From Bacteroidota bacterium (GTDB lineage Bacteria; Bacteroidota; Bacteroidia; Bacteroidales; JADFUO01), in NCBI GenBank assembly GCA_030614305.1, contig JAUWKH010000040.1:1-10213 (forward strand): a DNA stretch of 10,213 nt, given 5' to 3'. The first letter of the stretch is position 1, and every line of letters begins with the position of its first letter. Position numbers and translations under genes: made by a program. Below the pieces are notes generated by a model. That model searched no databases, was not told the origin of the DNA, and worked only from the letters and a program-made list of their open reading frames with translations. Positions 1 to 6,423 of this stretch are shown one piece after another.

Positions 1-505
1 ACTTATCAATTATTCTGATGGCATTTTTTGATCTTTCATAACTCTGTCCCGAAACAATATCAAAATTAAATTTACGGGTAATCAATTCATTTTCGAAAAG
101 CTTAAAAAAATAATCTCTTTTCTGCGGGTGTTCTCTTAGCGAATCAGGTTGCCATTGCAAGTCAATATTACATAGTAAATATAAATCGTAAGTATGTTTT
201 TTTATAGTTTCCAAAATCCATGGATGGCAGTTCTTATATTTATGTTCCATCCAGATTTTTGTAACTAAAAGTTCTGTATCGCAGATAAGTATCTTATTGG
301 CTTTTGCAGCCAGTTCGTTCTCAGTTTTTATCTGTCCTTTTGCAATTTTTAAAATATCTTCCTGATCATAAGGTCTGTTCAGATTATTTATATATTCTCT
401 TGCATATTCGGGCACCCAAACCGTATTATAATGTTTGGCTAATTGCTTTGCAAGCAATGATTTTCCTGTTGATTCCGGACCGGTAATAGCAATTCTTTTA
501 AGCAA
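1..505 (-). CDS. NadR-like ribosylnicotinamide kinase domain protein (AAA_28 type), 3' end beyond window
   Basis: Translation of the minus strand from a TTG codon at 505 gives 168 residues open to the window edge. It opens MLKRIAITGPESTGKS, with a Walker A loop at residues 9-16 (GPESTGKS), then VPEYAREY (about 31-38) and a probable Walker B strand ILICDTELL. This is the stand-alone kinase domain of NadR, which phosphorylates nicotinamide riboside to NMN in the cytoplasm and so traps it after import. The family is usually near 175-190 residues, so little is missing. The TTG start is supported by GGGAGG just upstream and by an 8-bp overlap with the end of the PnuC gene (498-505), which points to coupled translation. 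An ATG-only search misses this start. The kinase role is well supported; the true substrate is less certain because the operon also carries a thiamine-binding protein. Confidence 0.88.
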   Translation of the reverse strand, partial: MLKRIAITGPESTGKSLLAKQLAKHYNTVWVPEYAREYINNLNRPYDQEDILKIAKGQIKTENELAAKANKILICDTELLVTKIWMEHKYKNCHPWILETIKKHTYDLYLLCNIDLQWQPDSLREHPQKRDYFFKLFENELITRKFNFDIVSGQSYERSKNAIRIIDK

Positions 506-1118
506 TTTGCCTCCCTTCTTCAAATTTCTTTTTCCATTCAATATATCCCAAAACTGCAATAATTAAAAATATTGTGAATTGCAAGCTTGTAAATACCAAT
601 CCTTTGTAAAAATAAAGCGGGATGGATATTATATCTCCAATTATCCATACGATCCAATTTTCAATTTTTTTCAAAGCCATTAGCCACATTCCGACAATAA
701 AAATGGCTGTTGTTAGTGAGTCCCAGATTGGAACATTACTGTCGGTATAGTTTTTTAAAACATAGCTCAAAACAATGAAGAAAAAAACAAACATCACAAT
801 ATTTATAATATGTTCCTTTATCGAGCAAAACGAAATAGGTAATACTTTTTTCTTTTCATCTTTTCTTGACCACATATACCAGCCGTAAATGCTCATCACA
901 AAATAGACAAAATTGATGCCCATGTCAGCATAAAGCTTGGCAAAAAAACAAATATAAACGTAAATTAACACGCTTACAATTCCTGTAGGAAAAACCAGTA
1001 TGTTTTCTTTTTTAGCAAACCAAACACTTAGCAAACCAAAAATAACCGCAATAACCTCAAGATAACTTGAGTCAAGTATATTATTGTATAAAATCTCAAA
1101 AAACTGGTTAAAGTCCAT
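498..1118 (-). CDS. pnuC: PnuC-family vitamin transporter (nicotinamide riboside or thiamine)
   Basis: A 206-residue inner-membrane protein with about seven hydrophobic segments, the family's normal size. Family signatures seen: EVIAVIFGLLSVWFAKKEN with FPTGI at residues 21-47, an aromatic segment GINFVYFVMSIYGWYMW (67-83), and ENWIVWIIGDIISIPLYF at 153-170, followed by YIEWKK near the end. PnuC proteins are facilitators that carry an unphosphorylated vitamin, which a cytoplasmic kinase then traps. That fits the NadR-like kinase encoded immediately downstream with an 8-bp overlap. The start codon overlaps the stop of the upstream thiamine-binding gene by one base (TAATG). In this phylum PnuC relatives called PnuT carry thiamine, so nicotinamide riboside is the simplest but not the only reading. 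No TPP riboswitch is visible upstream. Confidence 0.9.
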   Translation of the reverse strand: MDFNQFFEILYNNILDSSYLEVIAVIFGLLSVWFAKKENILVFPTGIVSVLIYVYICFFAKLYADMGINFVYFVMSIYGWYMWSRKDEKKKVLPISFCSIKEHIINIVMFVFFFIVLSYVLKNYTDSNVPIWDSLTTAIFIVGMWLMALKKIENWIVWIIGDIISIPLYFYKGLVFTSLQFTIFLIIAVLGYIEWKKKFEEGRQIA

Positions 1119-1366
1119 TATGTAATGTTAAGGTCAGCGTTTACAATTTTTAAAACAAAAATTGAATGGGGTAATTCAAATGATTTGTGAATCTCTTCGG
1201 TTAAGGCATTCATAACATCAAAATATTTACCAAAAATCTGGGTGCTCATCCCGTTTGATTTTATATTAAGATTTTTGTAATTTTTCATTCTATTGATGAA
1301 ATCCAGAACATGAGGGATAAACTCGTCTTTAAGCGGGTAATAACTTATTTCAACTGATGTATTCAT
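1118..1366 (-). CDS. YkoF/MTH1187-like thiamine-binding protein
   Basis: An 82-residue protein starting MNTSVEISYYPLKDEFIPHV, with SNGMSTQIFGKYFDVM (37-52) in the middle and FVLKIVNADLN (70-80) at the end. This order (EISLYPL, then AMSTQVFG, then FVLKI) is what I recall of the small YkoF/MTH1187 family, whose ferredoxin-like fold binds thiamine or a related pyrimidine. It has no signal peptide and should be cytoplasmic. It is the first gene of a three-gene operon and overlaps the PnuC gene by one base, so it probably takes part in the same vitamin uptake or sensing. Family assignment is by recalled motifs only. Binding of thiamine rather than another vitamin here is inference. Confidence 0.72.
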   Translation of the reverse strand: MNTSVEISYYPLKDEFIPHVLDFINRMKNYKNLNIKSNGMSTQIFGKYFDVMNALTEEIHKSFELPHSIFVLKIVNADLNIT

Positions 1367-1409
1367 AATTGATGATTTTTATTAAAAATAACTTCAAATT
1401 TTCAGGAAA

Positions 1410-1417
1410 CAAATTTA
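1410..1417 (-). promoter_or_regulatory. candidate -7 box for the thiamine-binding/PnuC/kinase operon
   Basis: The minus strand reads TAAATTTG, an exact fit to the Bacteroidota -7 consensus TAnnTTTG, 44 bp upstream of the start codon at 1366. I do not see a good TTG -33 box at the usual distance. It overlaps the -33 region of the divergent lipoprotein promoter, so the two transcription units may affect each other. Confidence 0.4.
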
Positions 1418-1443
1418 CAATTTATAAATTATTATTATCTTTG
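1414..1443 (+). promoter_or_regulatory. Bacteroidota-type promoter of the lipoprotein gene
   Basis: TATCTTTG at 1436-1443 matches the -7 consensus TAnnTTTG exactly. A weak -33 box (TTT in place of TTG) lies at 1414-1416 with the usual 19-bp spacer. The ATG follows 24 bases after the box, leaving a short leader with no Shine-Dalgarno sequence. Confidence 0.6.
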
Positions 1444-1467
1444 AAAAAAACATAAAACTCAAAAATC

Positions 1468-2022
1468 ATGAAAAATGTAAAATTTTTGCTCATTGCTTTA
1501 TCTTTTTTTGCACTATTTGCCAGTGGTTGTCTGACATTTGAAAAAAAAGAATATACCTTCAAATTTACCGGTGATAATTCCGGGGTTCTTACAATTAAGT
1601 ATATAAATCTTATATCGGTAAAAGATGATACTGTTGATATTTCGGCTAAAGATTTTGATGAACTGATATCAACTTATATTACCGGCGATCAGATTGAAAA
1701 GGATTATCCCGATGCTGCAAACATTGATAAGCGGCTGTTTGAAGAAAATGGTGTTTTGTGTGGTGAGGTAAAAATTGAATTTTTGGATTTTGCAGACGTA
1801 CGTTTATTCCAGCTTAACAAGAAAGAGCCATTCATGTATAGCTTATGTGGTTTTATTGATTCCGAAAATTATGAAAGCTCAAACGGAGAATATGGTGGAG
1901 CAGACATGCCGGTTGTATTCTGGTCGCATAAATTAAAAGAATTAAAATTAACAACCATAGGCACTCCACCTGATGAATCATCTGTTAGCTTGCTTAAAGA
2001 GTATAAGAAGTGGAAGGAGTAA
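1468..2022 (+). CDS. putative lipoprotein of unknown function
   Basis: A 184-residue protein with a lipoprotein signal: MKNVK, a hydrophobic run to about residue 18, then the lipobox ASGC with the lipidated cysteine at 21. The mature part is acidic and hydrophilic with no membrane segment and no repeat. It reads like a small beta-rich domain (YTFKFTGDNSGVLTIKYIN near 29-47). I do not recognise a catalytic motif. Bacteroidota lipoproteins of this kind sit in the outer or inner membrane facing the periplasm; the residues after Cys21 (LTFEKK) do not decide which. It is the only plus-strand gene in the window, is divergent from the vitamin operon and convergent with the sigma-factor operon, and is probably monocistronic. 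The start is fixed by the promoter just upstream and by the signal peptide. Confidence 0.82.
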   Translation: MKNVKFLLIALSFFALFASGCLTFEKKEYTFKFTGDNSGVLTIKYINLISVKDDTVDISAKDFDELISTYITGDQIEKDYPDAANIDKRLFEENGVLCGEVKIEFLDFADVRLFQLNKKEPFMYSLCGFIDSENYESSNGEYGGADMPVVFWSHKLKELKLTTIGTPPDESSVSLLKEYKKWKE

Positions 2023-2333
2023 TTTTTAACTTCTTGAAAGTAATAGATGCCAAATACAAGAGTATTCTGAGAAAGCATCATTTTAACGTGTTGCTTATCA
2101 TAAAATAACAATTATCAATTCTCAAATTACAAATAAATCTCAAATCTCAATTATTTAATATCCAAACATCTTAATATTATATTTGTTTTCACTTTGATTA
2201 TTTGAATTTTAAAAAAATTGTGTTTTATTTGTTTTTTGTAATTTGTTGTTTGGTGCTTAAAATGGCTATATTTACATTTACATGCAAAGATTATGCATGA
2301 AGTATGAGGTTTTATATAATTGAATGATCCAAG
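2023..2333. other. 311-bp AT-rich intergenic region between convergent genes
   Basis: No coding capacity that I can support. A 7-bp inverted repeat (AAGAAGT 2005-2011, ACTTCTT 2029-2035) straddles the lipoprotein stop and could be a weak terminator. Near 2111-2153 there are A/T-rich near-repeats (AAATCTC twice). A plus-strand promoter-like motif lies at 2242-2274, followed at 2281-2299 by a small hairpin with arms CATGCA and TGCATG, with no gene downstream. Confidence 0.5.
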
Positions 2334-2816
2334 TTAAAACCCTCTTCTTCTTTCCTTAATTTTTTCTAAGAGTAATCTTTTAAATTTCTGCTCTGAATGA
2401 TGAAGTTTTATAATTTTCTTTATTGGCAGTACTTTTTTAAGTTCGGTGTAATATTGTTTTTCAATATCAAGCATTCTTTGTGCATGGATAAGGTGATTAT
2501 CAGCAATTATTTTTGCATCTTCGTCCGACAGCAAATCAATATTTATAATATCCTTTTGGTTTTCGCGAAAAATCTTTTCTTCTTCATCTCTTATTTTCCG
2601 AAATTTATTATAAACCGGCCAAAACACCTGTGCTTCTTCGGGAGTCAGAGCAAGCTCGTTTGTAATAAATGCAATCTTTTGTGCTTCAATTATTTTCTTT
2701 TTTTCCTGAAATTGTTTCGTTTGTTCAAAATCAAACTGACTATATGAAAAAAAACTTATAAGCATTAATAATATTAAAATATTTATTTTTCTGTAATTGA
2801 TTTTTATTCTTTTCAT
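2334..2816 (-). CDS. Spy/CpxP-like periplasmic protein of a sigma-factor operon
   Basis: A 160-residue secreted protein. The signal peptide has basic residues at 2-10, a hydrophobic core at 11-23 and a cleavage site after SYS, before Gln27, a very common end in Bacteroidota. The mature chain is charged and helical, with LTPEEAQVFWPVYNKF at 57-72 and a basic amphipathic stretch KKVLPIKKIIKLHHSEQKF at 127-145. This pattern matches the small Spy/CpxP-like proteins (called periplasmic heavy-metal sensors) that sit third in Bacteroidota ECF sigma operons. CpxP-like members act as chaperones or stress sensors. Metal binding is not shown here, since no Cys or clustered His site is present beyond a single HH. 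The gene lies 32 bp after the anti-sigma gene, in the same direction. Its exact role is inferred. Confidence 0.75.
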   Translation of the reverse strand: MKRIKINYRKINILILLMLISFFSYSQFDFEQTKQFQEKKKIIEAQKIAFITNELALTPEEAQVFWPVYNKFRKIRDEEEKIFRENQKDIINIDLLSDEDAKIIADNHLIHAQRMLDIEKQYYTELKKVLPIKKIIKLHHSEQKFKRLLLEKIKERRRGF

Positions 2817-2848
2817 ACTTTATTAATATTTAAGGTTTAAATTAAAAT

Positions 2849-3385
2849 TTACAAATTATATAAGTCATAATTGTTAATGTCTTTTTCTATCAGATATTCA
2901 ATAATATCATCCGATTGGATTGATGTGTCGTTTTTTATCTGATTGTTATTGTTTGTGGATTTATTATTGAACAGATTCAAATCATTAATATCGTCGGTTT
3001 CATTGATGAGTGTTGCTATTAATTCATTTTCATCAAGACCGTTAATGAAATAATTATTTTCATCAAGTATGTCTTCCCAAAAAATATTTGTAAACAAATT
3101 GTTCTCGTTTACGGGTTTTTGCATTTTAAAAATTAAAACAATTGAAATTATTGCCACGATAATTAATGAAGCTGCTATTGCATATTGGGGTTTTAAAATA
3201 AATTCAATCCAATTATGCTGAAGTTTTTTTTCTGTTATTCTTTCCTGTATAACAGAGGGTAAATCGTCAAAATAATTAGCAGGGACATCAAAAGGATTTT
3301 CTTTTGAGGATTTTACAAGATTAGGTGCAAAATCCTTAAGATTTTCATTATTGACATTTTTGTGTATGTTTTTTTTATCATTCAT
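2849..3385 (-). CDS. putative anti-sigma factor, single-pass membrane protein
   Basis: A 178-residue protein with a cytoplasmic N-terminal part (1-66), one membrane helix (about 68-88, YAIAASLIIVAIISIVLIF) and a periplasmic, Asn- and Asp-rich C-terminal tail. The segment ENPFDVPANYFDDLP at 29-43 is a motif typical of the protein encoded beside small ECF sigma factors in Bacteroidota. Such proteins are thought to bind the sigma factor at the membrane until a signal releases it. It lacks the zinc-binding HxxxCxxC motif of the classical ZAS anti-sigma family. It starts 31 bp after the sigma gene and is followed by the Spy-like gene, so all three are probably one transcript. The anti-sigma function rests mainly on position and topology. 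Confidence 0.7.
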   Translation of the reverse strand: MNDKKNIHKNVNNENLKDFAPNLVKSSKENPFDVPANYFDDLPSVIQERITEKKLQHNWIEFILKPQYAIAASLIIVAIISIVLIFKMQKPVNENNLFTNIFWEDILDENNYFINGLDENELIATLINETDDINDLNLFNNKSTNNNNQIKNDTSIQSDDIIEYLIEKDINNYDLYNL

Positions 3386-3416
3386 TTTACATAAGATTCA
3401 TTTGTTTGAAAAAAGT

Positions 3417-3965
3417 TTAATTTTCAGTAATAATTTTTTCAATTTTTTTTACAGCAATGTGATAAGAAGCCTTTAAAGCTCCTACGGATGTATTTAAAAT
3501 TTCGGACATATCTTCATATTTTAGTTCATTATAATATTTCATATTAAAAACCAATCGTTGTTTTTCAGGGAGTTGCAAGATGGCTTTCTGAAGTTTTAAT
3601 TGTATTTCATCACCATTAAAATAGGTGTCATCTGAAAGCGAATTGGAAAGTCTTTCTTCAACATTAACCAAAGGTATGAATAATTTTTGTCGTTTTCGTT
3701 TAATGAAATTCAATGCCTCATTAGTTGCGATGCGATATATCCATGTAAACAGTTTGGATTCCTCTCTGAATTTATTAATATTTTTCCAGATTTTTATAAA
3801 TGTATTCTGAACAACATCATCACTGTCGTCATGGTCAATTACAATACGCCTGACGTGCCAGTAGATTTGTTTTTGGTATTTTCTAACCAGCAGGTTAAAG
3901 CCATAATTACATGATTCCTTAACAAGGATCATTTCAAGAATTTCCTTATCGCTTTGAAATGCCAA
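3417..3965 (-). CDS. ECF-type RNA polymerase sigma-70 factor
   Basis: A 182-residue protein of normal ECF length. Region 2 covers about residues 24-92: LVRKYQKQIYWHVRRI, the acidic DHDDSDDVVQNTFIKIWKNI (44-63) that contacts core polymerase, and FTWIYRIATNEALNFIKRK for the -10 element. Region 4 covers about 121-178, with LPEKQRLVFNMKYYNELKY and a helix-turn-helix around MSEILNTSVGALKASYHIA. No extra C-terminal domain is present. The start is a TTG at 3963-3965: the next in-frame codon upstream is ATT and the one before that is a stop, while the first internal ATG (Met12) would cut into the first helix. The anti-sigma and Spy-like genes follow. It probably directs an envelope-stress regulon and its own operon. 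Confidence 0.92.
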   Translation of the reverse strand: MAFQSDKEILEMILVKESCNYGFNLLVRKYQKQIYWHVRRIVIDHDDSDDVVQNTFIKIWKNINKFREESKLFTWIYRIATNEALNFIKRKRQKLFIPLVNVEERLSNSLSDDTYFNGDEIQLKLQKAILQLPEKQRLVFNMKYYNELKYEDMSEILNTSVGALKASYHIAVKKIEKIITEN

Positions 3966-3981
3966 AATTTATAAATTATGG

Positions 3982-4010
3982 TTTATACTAATGCTGAATA
4001 GAAATGCAAA
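3982..4010 (-). promoter_or_regulatory. possible promoter of the sigma-factor operon
   Basis: On the minus strand, TTTG (4007-4010) is followed after 19 bp by TATAAA (3982-3987), which has the TA of a -7 box but not the TTTG half. It lies 17-45 bp upstream of the TTG start and is built partly from the terminal inverted repeat of the palindromic element. It is a weak match. Confidence 0.3.
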
Positions 4011-4088
4011 AACTTTAAAGGTCTATTCAGCACGCATAACTACTTCTAAACAGCTTTACTTTTCAAACCTGTTAAGAATTAGTATAAA
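3982..4088. repeat. nested palindromic element with 11-bp terminal inverted repeats
   Basis: TTTATACTAAT (3982-3992) pairs perfectly with ATTAGTATAAA (4078-4088). Inside are two more hairpins: GCTGAATAG/CTATTCAGC (3993-4001 and 4023-4031, 9 bp, perfect) and TCTAAACAG/CTGTTAAGA (4045-4053 and 4069-4077, 8 of 9). Together they form a three-way junction of 107 nt. It lies 17 bp upstream of the sigma-factor start codon, so it could be a structured leader RNA, a regulator-binding region, or a small MITE-like insertion. I see no clear target-site duplication. A 10-bp direct repeat (TGGGAATTAA, 4133-4142 and 4161-4170) and a 6-bp hairpin (CTTTAC/GTAAAG, 4102-4117) lie just beyond it. The gap 3966-4267 holds no gene that I can support. 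Confidence 0.7.
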
Positions 4089-4267
4089 AGTAAGTTAGAT
4101 GCTTTACAAAAGTAAAGGTTTAAAATTTTATATGGGAATTAATAGAGATGCTAAAAATGGTGGGAATTAAAACACACTTTTTTTAAACACAACCATTGCT
4201 TATATCTTGTAATTAATTATATATCAACTCTGTACGCCCACTTGTTTTTATCCTTTGCAGGGTGTTT

Positions 4268-5095
4268 TTAATTTTCTAATAGCTCAATCAACTTTCTAAA
4301 TTTCCTATTTGCTTTTCTCCATACTTCTTTAAAATCCGGTAAGTCCCCTTTTTTTATTTGCTTAATCAGGCTTTCCTCCCAGTCTCTTTTAAAGATGGCT
4401 TCTTTTGGTTTTACTTTATCTATAAATTCTTTTGGGTTATGGCCTTTATTTTCAGCTTTGGTCATAAATTCGATGTAAACATCCTCCAATTTCATACCTT
4501 CTTCTTCTGTGAGATAATTGAAGTCGTAAAGGTCTCTCGAGATTGTTCTTCCCATTAAGGCAGTTATTTTTTCGATGAGCACTTCTTTCAGAGAGTATGC
4601 ATTGATCCTTATCTCATCTTCCTGTTCTAAATCTGAGTAGATATTGAAAATAGTTCTTTGCTTATAATCAAATAGAATTTTTTCACCTCTTGTAATATCA
4701 ACCTTAATGGTATCAGAACCATGGGGACCTTTAAATTCAATTTTAAACTTTATACTTCCTGAACTTTCGTGAATATCAAATGAATTATCTTCAACACCCG
4801 GTTTTATTCTTGAAGCATTAAAAACTTCTTTGAACAAAGAGTCAAAATTTTTCATGACTTCATCATTATCAACACCATCATTAACCAAAGTAAAATCCAT
4901 ATCCTCTGAATACCGGTAATCATCAAAATGAACTTTCTTTAAACAAGTACCGCCTTTAAAAACTAAGTTCTCTTTCAGAAATATATTTTGAGATATTCCC
5001 CAGAGAATCCAGGATATAGCGTAATCTTTTTGAATCTGTGCTGCCCTGACACCTTTTTTGATTGCAATTTTATCTATTTCTCCTGGTTTTATCAC
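4268..5095 (-). CDS. abiEii: AbiEii/AbiGii-type nucleotidyltransferase toxin
   Basis: A 275-residue protein of the AbiEii toxin family, the toxic half of type IV toxin-antitoxin systems and an abortive-infection factor. Nucleotidyltransferase motifs are visible in order: FKGGTCLKK at 46-54, RYSEDMDFTL at 61-70 with the Asp65 and Asp67 catalytic pair, KVDITRGE at 131-138 with a third Asp, and KEVLIEKITALMGR then RDLYDFNYL at 170-195. All expected acidic residues are present, so it looks active. Family members transfer nucleotides, and tRNA is the known acceptor for related enzymes; the target here is unknown. It starts with GTG, overlapping the stop of the antitoxin gene by 4 bp (GTGA), so the two are translationally coupled. 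No terminator is obvious after it. Confidence 0.92.
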   Translation of the reverse strand: MIKPGEIDKIAIKKGVRAAQIQKDYAISWILWGISQNIFLKENLVFKGGTCLKKVHFDDYRYSEDMDFTLVNDGVDNDEVMKNFDSLFKEVFNASRIKPGVEDNSFDIHESSGSIKFKIEFKGPHGSDTIKVDITRGEKILFDYKQRTIFNIYSDLEQEDEIRINAYSLKEVLIEKITALMGRTISRDLYDFNYLTEEEGMKLEDVYIEFMTKAENKGHNPKEFIDKVKPKEAIFKRDWEESLIKQIKKGDLPDFKEVWRKANRKFRKLIELLEN

Positions 5096-5898
5096 GAGTA
5101 AATGGATTCCTTTATAGTTTGTATATCACGGTTGATTCTTAGTTCATATCGGGTATTAATCTTTCCTTCATCTGGAAGAGAAGTGTCGAGTCTTAGAATG
5201 GTTCCGGTTAAATTATTTACTAACAATCCTGTATGGTGTGAATCACTAATTTCTAATAAATCACAGATAAAAGCATACCTTCTTGCCGCAACTTTACTTC
5301 CAGCCCTTACAAAAAAGTTAAACAACTTGTCTTTGCTTATTTTATCCCTTGTTTCGTAAACAGCCTTAGCAATTTCTACTATACCTCCACTATAATGTGG
5401 ATTGATAAATGAATCCACTAGTGTTTTTTCAAGGCTGCTGCAATTAATTTTGTTATAGTCATCTATCCAAGTCTTTTCATTTCCAAAGAACCTTTGTTTA
5501 TTGTGATAAACAAATTGAAACCGTACACCTTGTATTTCTATTTTACTTGGCTTTACTTGAGTATCGGTAACGATAATCTCTGTCAAACTGGGCTGAGTAA
5601 TGAGGCTATGAATCTGCATTGCAGAATAATATCCAATATAGTAGTTTTTCCCTTTCATGAGGTATTTGGCTACGAGATGCCAATTAGGGATAAATTTTTT
5701 TCCATTTTGTTCTAATGGCACTATATAGTATAATCCATGCTGTAGCTTCATAAGTTTGCTGTCATTAACCATTTTAGAAAGTACCTGAGCGAGGTACGTT
5801 GGATTTTTTTCACTAAACTCAACTTTTGCTTCATTATAAGAAAAACAAGGGCTATCAGCTTCCGAAAATCTCTTTATTATGTCCCATTCAAAGCTCAT
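5092..5898 (-). CDS. abiEi: AbiEi-type antitoxin, winged-helix transcriptional repressor
   Basis: A 268-residue protein encoded directly before the AbiEii toxin. The N-terminal 60 residues fit a winged helix-turn-helix (SYNEAKVEFSEKNPTYLAQV, then SKLMKLQHGLYYI with the Gly-Leu-Tyr wing). The middle carries features common in AbiEi proteins: WHLVAKYLMKGKNYYIGYYS around 73-92, EIIVTDTQ at 108-115 and the turn CSSLEKTLVDSF at 153-164. In this family the N-terminal domain binds the operon's own promoter and the C-terminal part neutralises the toxin, in type IV fashion without tight protein-protein binding. The order (antitoxin first, 4-bp overlap) is standard. The length suits the longer AbiEi variants. 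Repeats in the upstream region may be its operator. Confidence 0.88.
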   Translation of the reverse strand: MSFEWDIIKRFSEADSPCFSYNEAKVEFSEKNPTYLAQVLSKMVNDSKLMKLQHGLYYIVPLEQNGKKFIPNWHLVAKYLMKGKNYYIGYYSAMQIHSLITQPSLTEIIVTDTQVKPSKIEIQGVRFQFVYHNKQRFFGNEKTWIDDYNKINCSSLEKTLVDSFINPHYSGGIVEIAKAVYETRDKISKDKLFNFFVRAGSKVAARRYAFICDLLEISDSHHTGLLVNNLTGTILRLDTSLPDEGKINTRYELRINRDIQTIKESIYS

Positions 5899-5917
5899 AT
5901 TGATCGTGTTATTGTTG

Positions 5918-5974
5918 TTTGTATCTGATTATTTATATATTAACTAAATACAAAGATATGAAAAACAATACAAA
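5918..5974 (-). promoter_or_regulatory. candidate promoter and AbiEi operator
   Basis: The minus strand reads TATCTTTG at 5951-5958, an exact -7 box, 52 bp upstream of the antitoxin ATG; a -33 box is not clear. The octamer AATACAAA occurs twice, 20 bp apart (5947-5954 and 5967-5974), and its core occurs inverted as TTTGTAT at 5918-5924. One copy overlaps the -7 box. Binding by AbiEi is inferred from known autoregulation in this family. Confidence 0.45.
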
Positions 5975-6042
5975 AAAATTTGATAAAAAGAATTTATTTT
6001 AATTTAAATGAAATATTGGCTAAAAGTGATAAACTGAATTTT

Positions 6043-6056
6043 GCCTGTCCCGTAGC
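6043..6056 (+). repeat. copy 1 of a 14-bp dispersed repeat (GCCTGTCCCGTAGC)
   Basis: This matches 10140-10153 exactly. At the second site it forms the left arm of a hairpin; here the right arm (TATCTGG) is degraded. It is probably a REP-like intergenic element. Confidence 0.5.
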
Positions 6057-6294
6057 GAAGTATATCTGGAAGAGGCGTGGTCATCCGCATACTTGATTAT
6101 ATGAAAGATGGCATTGATTTTTAATTTACTTAAACTTTCATTCTATTTTTTTATTTCTTAACCCTTTTATGCTTTCATGTACACTTCGTTACAAGGTAAA
6201 CGTGCAAGATGAATGACAATTAAAAATTCCATTTGTTTAAACGACCCTATCGCTGTCGAATGTTTTATTTTTATTTGATTTTCTATAAACATTT

Positions 6295-6309
6295 GAATCC
6301 TTCGGATTC
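6295..6309. repeat. small perfect hairpin
   Basis: GAATCC and GGATTC are perfect inverted arms around a 3-base loop. The hairpin lies about 115 bp downstream of the HEPN-like gene's stop codon. No T-run makes it a clear terminator, and it may be a REP-like element. Confidence 0.4.
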
Positions 6310-6423
6310 TATCAAAAAATAAATTTAATCTTCTATCCATTCAAATTAAATAAAGATTTGGATAAGTCTTAGGATTCTATTAGCAGAAGCCGTTTTTTTA
6401 TGTAGTTGTTTTCTTTATGTTGT

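Larger units (their letters stand above)
5975..6423. other. gene-free, decayed DNA with small palindromes
   Basis: No gene can be supported on either strand. Structures seen: the 14-mer GCCTGTCCCGTAGC at 6043-6056, which recurs at 10140-10153; a perfect hairpin GAATCC-TTC-GGATTC at 6295-6309; and a smaller one with arms CGAC/GTCG near 6242-6258. The mixture of short palindromes and broken frames suggests remnants of repeats or cassettes between the AbiE pair and the HEPN-like gene. Confidence 0.5.

Noticed and set aside
1367..1467. TPP riboswitch upstream of the thiamine-binding/PnuC operon
   Set aside because: The 100-bp gap lacks the conserved CTGAGA and the other TPP-aptamer segments and is very A/T-rich.
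2397..2747. Plus-strand 116-residue frame opposite the Spy-like gene
   Set aside because: It is Phe/Leu/Ile-rich antisense of a well-supported gene, an artefact of AT-rich sequence.
4200..4267. In-frame stretch after the AbiEii stop (KHPAKDKNKWAYRVDI)
   Set aside because: It reads protein-like for 16 residues but ends in a stop and matches nothing I recognise. It is probably chance or a remnant too short to call.
6061..6120. Plus-strand frame GRGVVIRILDYMKDGIDF ending in a stop
   Set aside because: It could be the tail of a lost gene, but it has no start, no upstream homology that I can see and no family I can name.
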